From: Phycisphaera sp.
GTDB lineage: Bacteria; Planctomycetota; Phycisphaerae; Phycisphaerales; Zrk34
Assembly: GCA_016125285.1 (NCBI GenBank)
Contig: WGMA01000037.1
Span: 62,001 to 126,000, forward strand
DNA: 64,000 nucleotides
Reading direction: 5' to 3'
Part shown: piece by piece, positions 34,915 to 42,238 of the stretch
Layout of the letters: every line of letters starts with the position of its first letter
Numbering within the stretch: position 1 is the first letter of the stretch
Translations under genes and position numbers: made by a program
The notes under the pieces: model-generated
Databases searched by the model: none
What the model saw: only the letters and a program-made list of their open reading frames with translations
Told to the model about the DNA's origin: nothing

Positions 34915-37698
34915 ATGATGGACAACTCACGCGAACAACTGCTGGGCTGGTGGGCGAGGTACCTGTGTACCCATCCGTGGCGGGTGTTGGCGCTGGCGTT
35001 GCTGCTCGCGGTGGCCGCGCTGATCCTGTCCGCCACGAGACTGACGTTTCAGTCGCAGCGCAACGCGCTGATCGATCCGGAACTGGAGTGGAACAAGCGG
35101 TTCATCCATTACCGCGAAGAGCTCGAGCCGTTCGACTCGATCGGTGTCGTCGTGGCGGTGCCGGACGGCGCCGATGGTCAGCAACGCGCCGAGGCGTTCA
35201 TCGACACGCTGGCCAAGCGGCTCGACGCGGATCCGCACGTGCAGCGCGCGGTGTGGGGATTCGACCCACGCGAGGCGTCAGCGGCGCTGGTGCGGCTGCT
35301 GCCGTACGACGAGTTCGAGGCGAAGATGGCCGAGCTCGCCGCGTCGCGTTCGATGCTCGGCGCGACCTCCGCGGCGGACCTGATCGAGACGATCGCACGC
35401 GGGCTCAATCAGCCCGGGCAGAGCGTCAGCCGAGAGCAGGCGCTGCACGAACTGATACTGCTCGAACACCTCATGCAGGGCATCGAGCGCGGCGTCGACG
35501 GCAAGCTTGACCTCGCGGAGATCGAACGCATCGGCCTCGAGGGCACGGAGACCTGGCGATACCTCACCAGCGAGGACGGCAAGCTGCTGTTCATCGACGT
35601 ACACCCGGCCCTGTCGACCACGGACATGAACCCCTACACGCCCGCGGTCGACTCCTGCCGCCGCCTGCTGAGCGAGGCTCGCGCCGAGATGCCGGGCATC
35701 GACGCGGGCCTGACGGGTGTGCCGGTGATGGAGGCGGACGAAACCAAGATCGCCATGAGCGATTCGACACGCTGTTCGATTATCGCCGTGATCGCGATCG
35801 CGCTGCTGCTGATCTGGGCGTACCACGGCTGGCGTCTCCCGACACTGGCGGTGCTGTCGCTGATGATCGCCGTGGCGTGGAGCTACGGGTTCGTGACGAT
35901 CGCGATCGGTCACCTGCAGGTGCTCAGCGTGGTGTTCACCGTCATCCTGCTCGGTCTCGGCATCGACTTCGGCATCCACCTGCTCAGCCGCTTCGAGCAG
36001 GTGCGTCACGACTTCCCCGACACGCTGGACGGCATGACCGACGCGATGGTCGACGCGTTGCAGAAGACCGGGCCGGGCATCATCACCGGTGCGGTGACGA
36101 CGGGCCTGGCGTTCGGCACGACGCTGCTGACGCAGTTCACGGGCATGGCGGAGATGGGCCTGATCGCGGGCGTCGGCGTGATGCTGTGCCTGGTGAGCAT
36201 GCTCGGCGTGCTGCCCGCGCTGATGCGCGTGGCGCACGTGCAGCACGCGTACGTCAAACCCGTCGCGCAGCGCCGCTTCGACCTCTACGCGTTCAAGTGG
36301 CTGATGCCGTTCGTGCGACACCCCTGGCTGACGATCGTCGGCGCGATCATCGTCGCGGTGCTCAGCACCCTCACGATCCCGATGGTGCGATACGACAACG
36401 ACCTGACGGACCTGCTACCGGAAGGCATGGAGTCGGTGGTGTGGCAGGACCGCATGCAGGCGCACAGCAACTCGGCGCTGTGGTACGGGGCGATGGTGGC
36501 GCGCAGCCGCGCCGAGGCGCGCGAGATGACGGAGGAGGCGCGGGCGTTGCCGGCCGTGGCGGGCGTCGGCGGGGCGGGGCTGCTGTTTCCGGAAGACGAG
36601 ACGAAAAAGATCGAGCGGATCCGCGAGCTGCGCAATCAGCTCGGCGACCTGCTGACGACGGACGCCGCGGCCGGTCACGCGCCGACCTCCGCGAGCGAAC
36701 TCGGCCAGCGGCTGCGTGGCGCGATGCTCGGGCTCGGCGCGGCGCTGCAGCGACCGGATGTGGCGCAGGACACGAAGATGCATGACACGCTCGTCGCGCT
36801 GCAGACGGTGCTGGCCCGCACGCTCGACAAGCTCGGCAGCGACGACTTCGCGGCGCACGCCGACGAGCGGATGAAAGCGATGCACGAGGCGCTGGTCCGC
36901 TGGCAGGACGGCATGCGTCGACGCATCAACGGCGCGCTGCAGGTCGACGAGCTGACGCCCGATCAGCTGCCGCCGCCGCTGCGTGCCCAGCTCGGCGAGG
37001 GCGTCGACCGCGGCGTCTACCTGGTCAAGCCTTACCCGCGCGAGAACGTGTGGGACCCGGTGAAGCTCAAGCCGTTCATCGAGCAGATGCGCAGCGTCGA
37101 TCCCAACGTGACCGGCACGCCGGTTCAGATCTACGAGTCGGGCCTGCTCATCCAGCGCAGCTACATCAAGGCGGGATGGATGGCGCTGCTGGCGGTGTTC
37201 GTCATCGTGCTGATCGACTTCCGGTCGTTCGTCGACGCGGCGCTGAGCCTGCTGCCGGTGAGCATCGGGTTCGTCACGACGTTCGCGGCGCTGTGGCTGG
37301 TCGGCGTGCCGATCAACCCGGCGAACATCATCGTGCTGCCGCTGCTGTTCGGCATCGGCGTCGATTGCGGCGTGCACATGCTGCACCGCTACCAGCAGGA
37401 CCGGCGCGATCGCCCCGCGGGCCTTGCGGCGGGCACCGGCAAGGGCGTCGTGCTGACCAGCGCCACCACCCTCATCGGCTTCGCGCTGATGATGACCGCG
37501 CGGCATCGCGGCATCCAGTCGCTGGGGTTCGTGCTGACCGTCGGCATCGCGATGACGCTCATCGCGTGCCTGATCGTCATGCCCGCCGTGCTCGAGCTGC
37601 GCAACCGCAACATCGCACGCAAGCGGCTCAAGTCGTGGTCGTGGTGGGGCGACAAGGCCGACGCCGCGGCGGCCGACGTCTCGAGCAAGGACGCGTGA
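34915..37698 (+). CDS. MMPL/RND-family transporter (HpnN-like)
   Basis: The product is 927 aa. Twelve predicted membrane segments in the RND plan: TM1 (VLALALLLAVAALILSATRL), a large periplasmic domain, TM2-6 (IIAVIAIALLLIWAYHGW, LAVLSLMIAVAWSYGFVTIA, VLSVVFTVILLGLGIDFGIHLL, LIAGVGVMLCLVSMLGVLPAL), then a second copy including NIIVLPLLFGIGVDCGVHMLHRY. The GxGxDFG and GIGVDCGVH motifs mark the proton-relay helices. MMPL proteins export lipids; HpnN moves hopanoids to the outer membrane, and this one may do a similar lipid job, which is inference. No squalene-hopene genes are nearby. The gene ends 7 nt from the convergent tadA. Confidence 0.88.
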   Translation: MMDNSREQLLGWWARYLCTHPWRVLALALLLAVAALILSATRLTFQSQRNALIDPELEWNKRFIHYREELEPFDSIGVVVAVPDGADGQQRAEAFIDTLAKRLDADPHVQRAVWGFDPREASAALVRLLPYDEFEAKMAELAASRSMLGATSAADLIETIARGLNQPGQSVSREQALHELILLEHLMQGIERGVDGKLDLAEIERIGLEGTETWRYLTSEDGKLLFIDVHPALSTTDMNPYTPAVDSCRRLLSEARAEMPGIDAGLTGVPVMEADETKIAMSDSTRCSIIAVIAIALLLIWAYHGWRLPTLAVLSLMIAVAWSYGFVTIAIGHLQVLSVVFTVILLGLGIDFGIHLLSRFEQVRHDFPDTLDGMTDAMVDALQKTGPGIITGAVTTGLAFGTTLLTQFTGMAEMGLIAGVGVMLCLVSMLGVLPALMRVAHVQHAYVKPVAQRRFDLYAFKWLMPFVRHPWLTIVGAIIVAVLSTLTIPMVRYDNDLTDLLPEGMESVVWQDRMQAHSNSALWYGAMVARSRAEAREMTEEARALPAVAGVGGAGLLFPEDETKKIERIRELRNQLGDLLTTDAAAGHAPTSASELGQRLRGAMLGLGAALQRPDVAQDTKMHDTLVALQTVLARTLDKLGSDDFAAHADERMKAMHEALVRWQDGMRRRINGALQVDELTPDQLPPPLRAQLGEGVDRGVYLVKPYPRENVWDPVKLKPFIEQMRSVDPNVTGTPVQIYESGLLIQRSYIKAGWMALLAVFVIVLIDFRSFVDAALSLLPVSIGFVTTFAALWLVGVPINPANIIVLPLLFGIGVDCGVHMLHRYQQDRRDRPAGLAAGTGKGVVLTSATTLIGFALMMTARHRGIQSLGFVLTVGIAMTLIACLIVMPAVLELRNRNIARKRLKSWSWWGDKADAAAADVSSKDA

Positions 37699-37705
37699 TC
37701 GCCCG

Positions 37706-38191
37706 TCAATCGCCGCGCTTGGCGCGACGACGCTCCTCGAAGAAGTCGCGCAGCATCCGACCGCACTCCTCCGCCATCACGCCAGGCAGCAGGACCGCCC
37801 GGTGATTGAGGCGGTCGTCGTCACAGAGCCGATAGAGCGTTTCGACGGCCCCGGCCTTCGGGTCCGTCGCGCCGTAGATTACGCGCCCGACACGCGCGTT
37901 GACGATCGCACCGGCGCACATCGGGCACGGTTCGAGCGTGACGGCCAGCGAACAATCGTTCAATCGCCAGTCGCCGATCGCACGCGCCGCGGCGCGAATC
38001 GCCAGCAGTTCGGCGTGTCCCGTCGGGTCCGCGTCAGACTCACGGGTGTTGTGCGCCTCGGCGATCACCTCGTCGCCGCGGTACACGATCGCGCCGATCG
38101 GCACCTCGCCCATGTCCCACGCGCGCTGCGCCATCGTGAGCGCCTTGCGCATCATGGCGACGTCGATGTCAGTGGGTTGTGAATCGGTCAT
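37706..38191 (-). CDS. tadA: tRNA-specific adenosine deaminase
   Basis: The product is 161 aa. It converts adenosine to inosine at the wobble position of tRNA-Arg(ACG). The deaminase zinc motifs are clear: GHAELLAI (His59, catalytic Glu61) and LEPCPMCAGA (Cys89, Cys92), followed by VIYGATDPKAGAVETLYRL, characteristic of TadA rather than cytidine deaminases. It is downstream of tatC on the same strand with a 64-nt gap. Confidence 0.95.
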   Translation of the reverse strand: MTDSQPTDIDVAMMRKALTMAQRAWDMGEVPIGAIVYRGDEVIAEAHNTRESDADPTGHAELLAIRAAARAIGDWRLNDCSLAVTLEPCPMCAGAIVNARVGRVIYGATDPKAGAVETLYRLCDDDRLNHRAVLLPGVMAEECGRMLRDFFEERRRAKRGD

Positions 38192-38255
38192 GGCGTCAGA
38201 ATCGCAAGAGCGCGATGTCAGTCGTTGACGGAAATGCGACTAAGGCGCGGCGCGA

Positions 38256-39329
38256 TCACGTGGTCGCCGGGAGCGTTTGATCCGCGTCGTCTTCTTCGTC
38301 CTCGTCTTCGTCATCATCATCGTCGTCGTCGTCGTCATCCCATTCGCTGTGGCGCTTGCCGACCATCCGGATGAGCAGGATGCCGAGTTCGTAGAGGGCG
38401 TACAGCGGCAACGCGAGGGCGAACATCGAGCCGGGGTCCGCGGGGGTGAGGACGGCTCCGATCACGAAGCAGCCGAAGAACGCGTACTTACGCACCGCGG
38501 CCGCCTGTTCATGGGTGATGAGGCCGATCCACCCCAGGATCAGCATCACCAGCGGCAGCTGGAACGCCACCGCGTTGGCCAGCGCCAGCGTCATCACCAT
38601 GCTGATGTAGGCGCCGAGCTCGAACAGCGGCGTGATCATCGATTGCGATTTCGTGAGGCTCACCTTGTGCAGGTCTTTGCCGTCGAATACGCGGATCTCG
38701 CCCTCGGGCAGCTTGAACCACGCATCGCCCGGATTGGGCTTCGCGGGGTCCTCCCAACGCTGCGGCAGGTTCAGCGGCTTCTGGTCGACATGGCCTTCCG
38801 GCGGCTTCTCCGTGCCCTGAACGAGCGTCTCCTGCACCCATGTCGGCTTCAGGTCGTTCTCGTTGATCTGGAACCAGCCCGTCGTAAAGCTGATGAAGAA
38901 CCACAGCGTGAACGGCAGCATCACGTAGTACATGAACGACAGGCCGAGGAACGTCAGCACGGCGCTGAACGGCGCCAGCCGCGTGACCAGCTTCCGTTCC
39001 GACGGATACAGCCCCGGCGCCACGAACATCCACAACTGCCACATCAGCCACGGCAGGCCGAGCACGATGCCACCGATGAAGGCGATCTTCATGTAGACCA
39101 TGAACGCCGTCTGGGCGTCGGTGATGATGACCTGCGGCGGGAGCTTTGCAGCCACCTGCGCGGCGAATAGCGGCTGGCAGAGGAAGATGATCAGCTGGTT
39201 GCCGACGGCCAACAATGCCAGCGCGATAGCCACCGGGCCGATCAACCCGAGGATCAAGCGATAGCGCAGCTCCTCGAGGTGGTCCCCGAGACTCATGCGT
39301 ACTTCTTCGGGATCTTTAACGGCAGCCAT
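38256..39329 (-). CDS. tatC: Sec-independent protein translocase subunit TatC
   Basis: The product is 357 aa, longer than the usual 250. Core marks: SLGDHLEELRYRLI at the N-terminus, the PLFAAQVAAKLPPQVII periplasmic loop, GLYPSERK, and membrane segments through ALPLYALYELGILLIRMV. The extra length is a roughly 90-residue periplasmic insertion between TM3/4 (NENDLKPTWVQETLVQ to VSLTKSQSM), known from planctomycete TatC proteins, and a cytoplasmic C-tail that is almost purely acidic (a run of ten Asp, then alternating Glu/Asp). TatC recognises twin-arginine signals and moves folded proteins, relevant for cofactor-bearing exported oxidoreductases. No tatA/tatB is adjacent. Confidence 0.96.
   Translation of the reverse strand: MAAVKDPEEVRMSLGDHLEELRYRLILGLIGPVAIALALLAVGNQLIIFLCQPLFAAQVAAKLPPQVIITDAQTAFMVYMKIAFIGGIVLGLPWLMWQLWMFVAPGLYPSERKLVTRLAPFSAVLTFLGLSFMYYVMLPFTLWFFISFTTGWFQINENDLKPTWVQETLVQGTEKPPEGHVDQKPLNLPQRWEDPAKPNPGDAWFKLPEGEIRVFDGKDLHKVSLTKSQSMITPLFELGAYISMVMTLALANAVAFQLPLVMLILGWIGLITHEQAAAVRKYAFFGCFVIGAVLTPADPGSMFALALPLYALYELGILLIRMVGKRHSEWDDDDDDDDDDEDEDEEDDADQTLPATT
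38286..38340 (+). repeat. Trinucleotide microsatellite encoding the acidic TatC tail
   Basis: Runs of TCG/TCA/TCT triplets (GAC, GAT, GAG codons on the minus strand). In-frame length changes would lengthen or shorten the acidic tail without breaking the gene. Confidence 0.9.
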
Positions 39330-39453
39330 GGCGGGGTATCACACCATGATATGCGTGTGAAGGCAAGCGACGGACACGCCGGGATTTGGGAGGGAGATAC
39401 AGATACCGACGTCGGCTAACGTCAGGTCGCGTCGGTGGTAGGGGCAATCCGCG

Positions 39454-39699
39454 TCAGTTCTTGCTGGTCGTCTTGGCGGCGTTGCGGCGACGCGGGCGAA
39501 TCTTGCCGATCTGCAGGCGTTGCACGTGTTCCGAGGCGTACCACACACCCTTGCTGTAGGGGCGGTGCGAGGCACGGATACAGACGAATCCCATGCCTTC
39601 CTCGTTACGGATCGAGCAAACTTTGCCCTTGAAGTCACCATTGATCGGGGCGACGATGTCGCCTTTCTTCAATGCCAGGCCATTGACGTCTTCGACCAT
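39454..39699 (-). CDS. Small basic protein with KOW-like motif
   Basis: The product is 81 aa. LKKGDIVAPINGDFKGKVCSIRNEEGMGFVCIR resembles, in its two halves, the KOW/SH3-like beta-barrel found in ribosomal and transcription proteins, and the C-terminus is strongly basic (KIRPRRRNAAKTTSKN), suggesting nucleic-acid binding. CAGGAG 9 nt before ATG 39699 supports the start. It is upstream of tatC on the same strand with about 120 nt between. No family name is claimed. Confidence 0.68.
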   Translation of the reverse strand: MVEDVNGLALKKGDIVAPINGDFKGKVCSIRNEEGMGFVCIRASHRPYSKGVWYASEHVQRLQIGKIRPRRRNAAKTTSKN

Positions 39700-39862
39700 A
39701 CCAACAGACTCCTGCGGTCAGGCGCGGGGCGCGGTGAAAAAAACAAAATATTCAGGGGAAACCGCCTTAGCAGGACCCGGAATTCCGGTTTCCCCAAGCA
39801 TTTATGGCGTGCAGGCGACTGGAATGCGCGTCACTGTCGCCCGATCCTCACACCATCTATCC

Positions 39863-39901
39863 TACAATACGTACTAGATGCCCAGATTGTTCGAGTACGT
39901 A
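39863..39901 (+). promoter_or_regulatory. -10 box overlapped by an inverted repeat (possible operator)
   Basis: TACAAT (39863-39868) is followed by, and shares one base with, TACGTACT (39868-39875), whose exact reverse complement AGTACGTA lies at 39894-39901. The 8-bp arms are 18 bases apart and end 20 bases before the GTG start at 39921. Confidence 0.5.
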
Positions 39902-39920
39902 CAAAATTTTTGGAGCCGCC

Positions 39921-40793
39921 GTGGATCGCGAACATCGTCGTAAACGCCGTCGAGCCGCGATCCGCCACGCCATCTTCACGCGTGGGGCGGTGCGACTGAC
40001 CGGTGGTCGGGTCGCACGTCCTCGCCCCGGTAAAGACTTTGACGTTAACGGGCGTGTGGTTACGCTTCCTAAGCTTCCTGACGCATTATGCGGGATGACG
40101 ATTACCCATCTGTCCGACCCGCACGTGGGCGAGTTGATCACGCCGGACCATCTGCCACACATCGTCGAATCAGCTAACGAATTGGGGGGCGATCTTATTG
40201 CCGTGACGGGCGACTTCGTCGACTTTTCCAACGCGTATCTTCCCGCGGTGGTCGACGCGATGTCGAAACTCGAAGCCCCGCTGGGAGCGTGGTTTGTGCT
40301 CGGCAACCACGACTACCTCGACGACGGCGCCGAGGTCTGTCGGGCCTTCAAATCCGCGGGGCTCAACCTGCTGATGAATGAGGGCCACCGCCTGGCGTTC
40401 CGCGATCACGCCATCGCGCTCGGCGGTATCGATTGGGCGGACAAACCCGCTGATCTGCAACGCCTCGTTCAACATACATGTCGCGCCATGCCGCAGCAGG
40501 CCGACCTGCGCATCCTGCTCGCGCATCACCCGCACGCGTTCGATGCCGCGCAGGAGCTCGGCATCGGCCTCACGCTCTCCGGGCACACGCACGGCGGGCA
40601 ACTCATCCTCTCCAACAACCACGGCAAGAAGGGCTCCATCGGCCTGGGTAACCTCGCGTTCCGCTACACACGCGGACTCTACGCACGCGGCGACTCACGG
40701 CTGTTCGTCTCTTCGGGCGTCGGCTCGTGGTTTCCGGTTCGCATCCAGTGTCCCGCGGAGATCACGCTGCTCGAACTCCAGGCTGAGCTCTGA
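39921..40793 (+). CDS. Metallophosphoesterase (YkuE/calcineurin-like)
   Basis: The product is about 290 aa. Calcineurin-like motifs are in order: ITHLSDPHVGE (D-x-H), AVTGDFVDFS (GDxxD), VLGNHDYLDD (GNH[DE]), LLAHHPHAF, and LSGHTHGGQ (GHxH), a full two-metal phosphoesterase site. Relatives such as YkuE act on cell-envelope or nucleotide phosphoesters. The N-terminus before residue 30 is basic and has no clear signal peptide. GTG 39921 was chosen because GGAG sits 5 nt upstream; the longer frame reading through TRCPDCSS has no plausible start after the promoter. The inverted repeat upstream suggests repressor control. Confidence 0.87.
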   Translation: MDREHRRKRRRAAIRHAIFTRGAVRLTGGRVARPRPGKDFDVNGRVVTLPKLPDALCGMTITHLSDPHVGELITPDHLPHIVESANELGGDLIAVTGDFVDFSNAYLPAVVDAMSKLEAPLGAWFVLGNHDYLDDGAEVCRAFKSAGLNLLMNEGHRLAFRDHAIALGGIDWADKPADLQRLVQHTCRAMPQQADLRILLAHHPHAFDAAQELGIGLTLSGHTHGGQLILSNNHGKKGSIGLGNLAFRYTRGLYARGDSRLFVSSGVGSWFPVRIQCPAEITLLELQAEL

Positions 40794-40928
40794 AGGCGCT
40801 CGCGGCTACGTGGTCTACGTCGTGCCAACCGACAGTTCTCAATTCTGCGCGATCACATTCAACGTGACGCTCGCCCGACGCATATCACCTATCAGAACAC
40901 TTGGGCCGAGCCCAGAAGGGGGACCGAC

Positions 40929-41879
40929 ATGGTCAATCCGCATCCGCAGCGCGTCCGTCGCATGAGTCACGCTCGACATCGAGGCATCTCGCTGCTCGAG
41001 GTCATCGTTGTGCTGTTCGTAATCGCGGTTCTTGTGGGCTTCCTATTGCCGTCGTTGAGCCGATCCGACCACGGATCCAGTCGTACGATCTGCTCGTCGA
41101 ACCTCGCCGGCATCTACAAGGCGATGTACACGTACTCTACGACCAACAAGGACAAGTTTCCGCGAGCGGGCGCGAGTGATCCCGAGGGCGCGGCGATCGG
41201 ATTCGCCGAGGGCAATCGACTGACCGGTGACGGGGCGGTGCTCGAGAACAACGTTACGGCGAGCCTCTGGATGTTGGTTCAGGATGGTTCGTGCGGAACG
41301 AAGAGCTTTGTCTGTGAATCGGACAAGGATTCTGAGCCGGACCCGCTGACGGTCGTCACACGCGGCGCGTTCACAGAGGAGCCCGTGATACTCGAGAAGA
41401 CGTTTGATTTCGGCGGGGCGAAGGCGCTGAGCTATTCCGTGATGAACATGCACGATGGCATCGCGGGCAAACAGTGGAACGCCGACGTCGATCCCGCGTG
41501 GATTCTGATGAGCGACGACAACAACGCGAACGACGCGGGCCCGGTCGACAAGGCGGCGCCTCACACGCGCATCAGGGCCGGCACGTGGGATGTCGAGGAC
41601 CTTCAGTACGGCGAGAACAGCCAGAACCACTCAGAGGGCGAGGGCCAGAACTTCCTGTTCGGCGACAGTCACGTCAGCTTCACCAACGATCCGTTCCAGG
41701 GACCGTCGTACGACAACGCGATGGCGCTCGACGTGAATCCGGACCCGATGACGGAAGCGGCCGCGCCGCCAACACTCTCGAACGCCGCGATCAACGAAGC
41801 GAACCGCAAGACCGATGTCGTGCTGCTGCCGATCACGGGCAACGGCGGCGGGGCGGGCAGCCTCGATCCGTTTGATTGA
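40929..41879 (+). CDS. Prepilin-like protein, EGEGQN-tail family (dispersed copy)
   Basis: The product is 316 aa. Class III signal with an atypical cleavage context (RHRGISLLEVIVVLFVIAVLVGFLLPSL): Gly before Ile rather than Phe. The body (SNLAGIYKAMYTYSTTNKD, DPAWILMSDDNNA, GENSQNHSEGEGQN, FGDSHVSFTNDPFQGPS) is nearly identical in places to the gene at 51986 although 11 kb separates them; the membrane helix differs. AAGGGGG precedes ATG 40929 by 6 nt; ATG 40962 would also preserve the signal. Belongs with planctomycete pseudopilin-like secreted proteins whose job is unknown. The 135 bases upstream show no strong promoter. Confidence 0.85.
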   Translation: MVNPHPQRVRRMSHARHRGISLLEVIVVLFVIAVLVGFLLPSLSRSDHGSSRTICSSNLAGIYKAMYTYSTTNKDKFPRAGASDPEGAAIGFAEGNRLTGDGAVLENNVTASLWMLVQDGSCGTKSFVCESDKDSEPDPLTVVTRGAFTEEPVILEKTFDFGGAKALSYSVMNMHDGIAGKQWNADVDPAWILMSDDNNANDAGPVDKAAPHTRIRAGTWDVEDLQYGENSQNHSEGEGQNFLFGDSHVSFTNDPFQGPSYDNAMALDVNPDPMTEAAAPPTLSNAAINEANRKTDVVLLPITGNGGGAGSLDPFD

Positions 41880-42238
41880 CGCGTCGCCTGACGCGTGATG
41901 GCTCGTGTTGCGTCCCTTGGCCGCGGACGGGTCTCGATGGTGTGCGTGCCCCGGGGGCGCGTCACGTCGGGCCCGTCCGTGTCTGCGCGCGTATTAGTCA
42001 TCACAGGCGCACTGTGCATATCGACAAACGCGCGCGGATCGGCGTTGAACTTCGCTGACTCCGACTATTTGGAACTAAGCATTGAGAGCAGCGATGCGCG
42101 CTCAGTGCGTGCGCGTCGAGACTTCGTCGCGAAGTTTTGACTGGGTTGTAACTCACAGCTAGGCTGTGCCAATACGTAGTCGATGCACGTCCGTCGGGCA
42201 CGGCGGACACGGGTTTTCAAAATCCAACGAGACACACC
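41880..42238. other. Intergenic region with several small hairpins
   Basis: About 360 bases between the prepilin and the multihaem cytochrome gene. Visible: CGCGTC/GACGCG (41880-41895), the terminator-like hairpin at 42121-42138, CACAGC/GCTGTG with a 3-nt loop (42154-42168), and GGGTTTTCAAAATCC just before the start codon (42211-42225). An 81-codon frame at 41895-42140 is not supported as a gene. Confidence 0.5.
42121..42138 (+). terminator. Weak terminator-like hairpin
   Basis: ACTTCG (42121-42126) pairs with CGAAGT (42130-42135) around TCG, followed by TTT. Short stem and T-run; it lies 240 bases past the prepilin stop. Confidence 0.35.

Noticed and set aside
41895-42140. 81-codon plus-strand frame between the prepilin and cytochrome genes
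   Set aside because: It has a weak hydrophobic stretch but no ribosome site, no family resemblance, and its stop lies within a hairpin; more likely intergenic.
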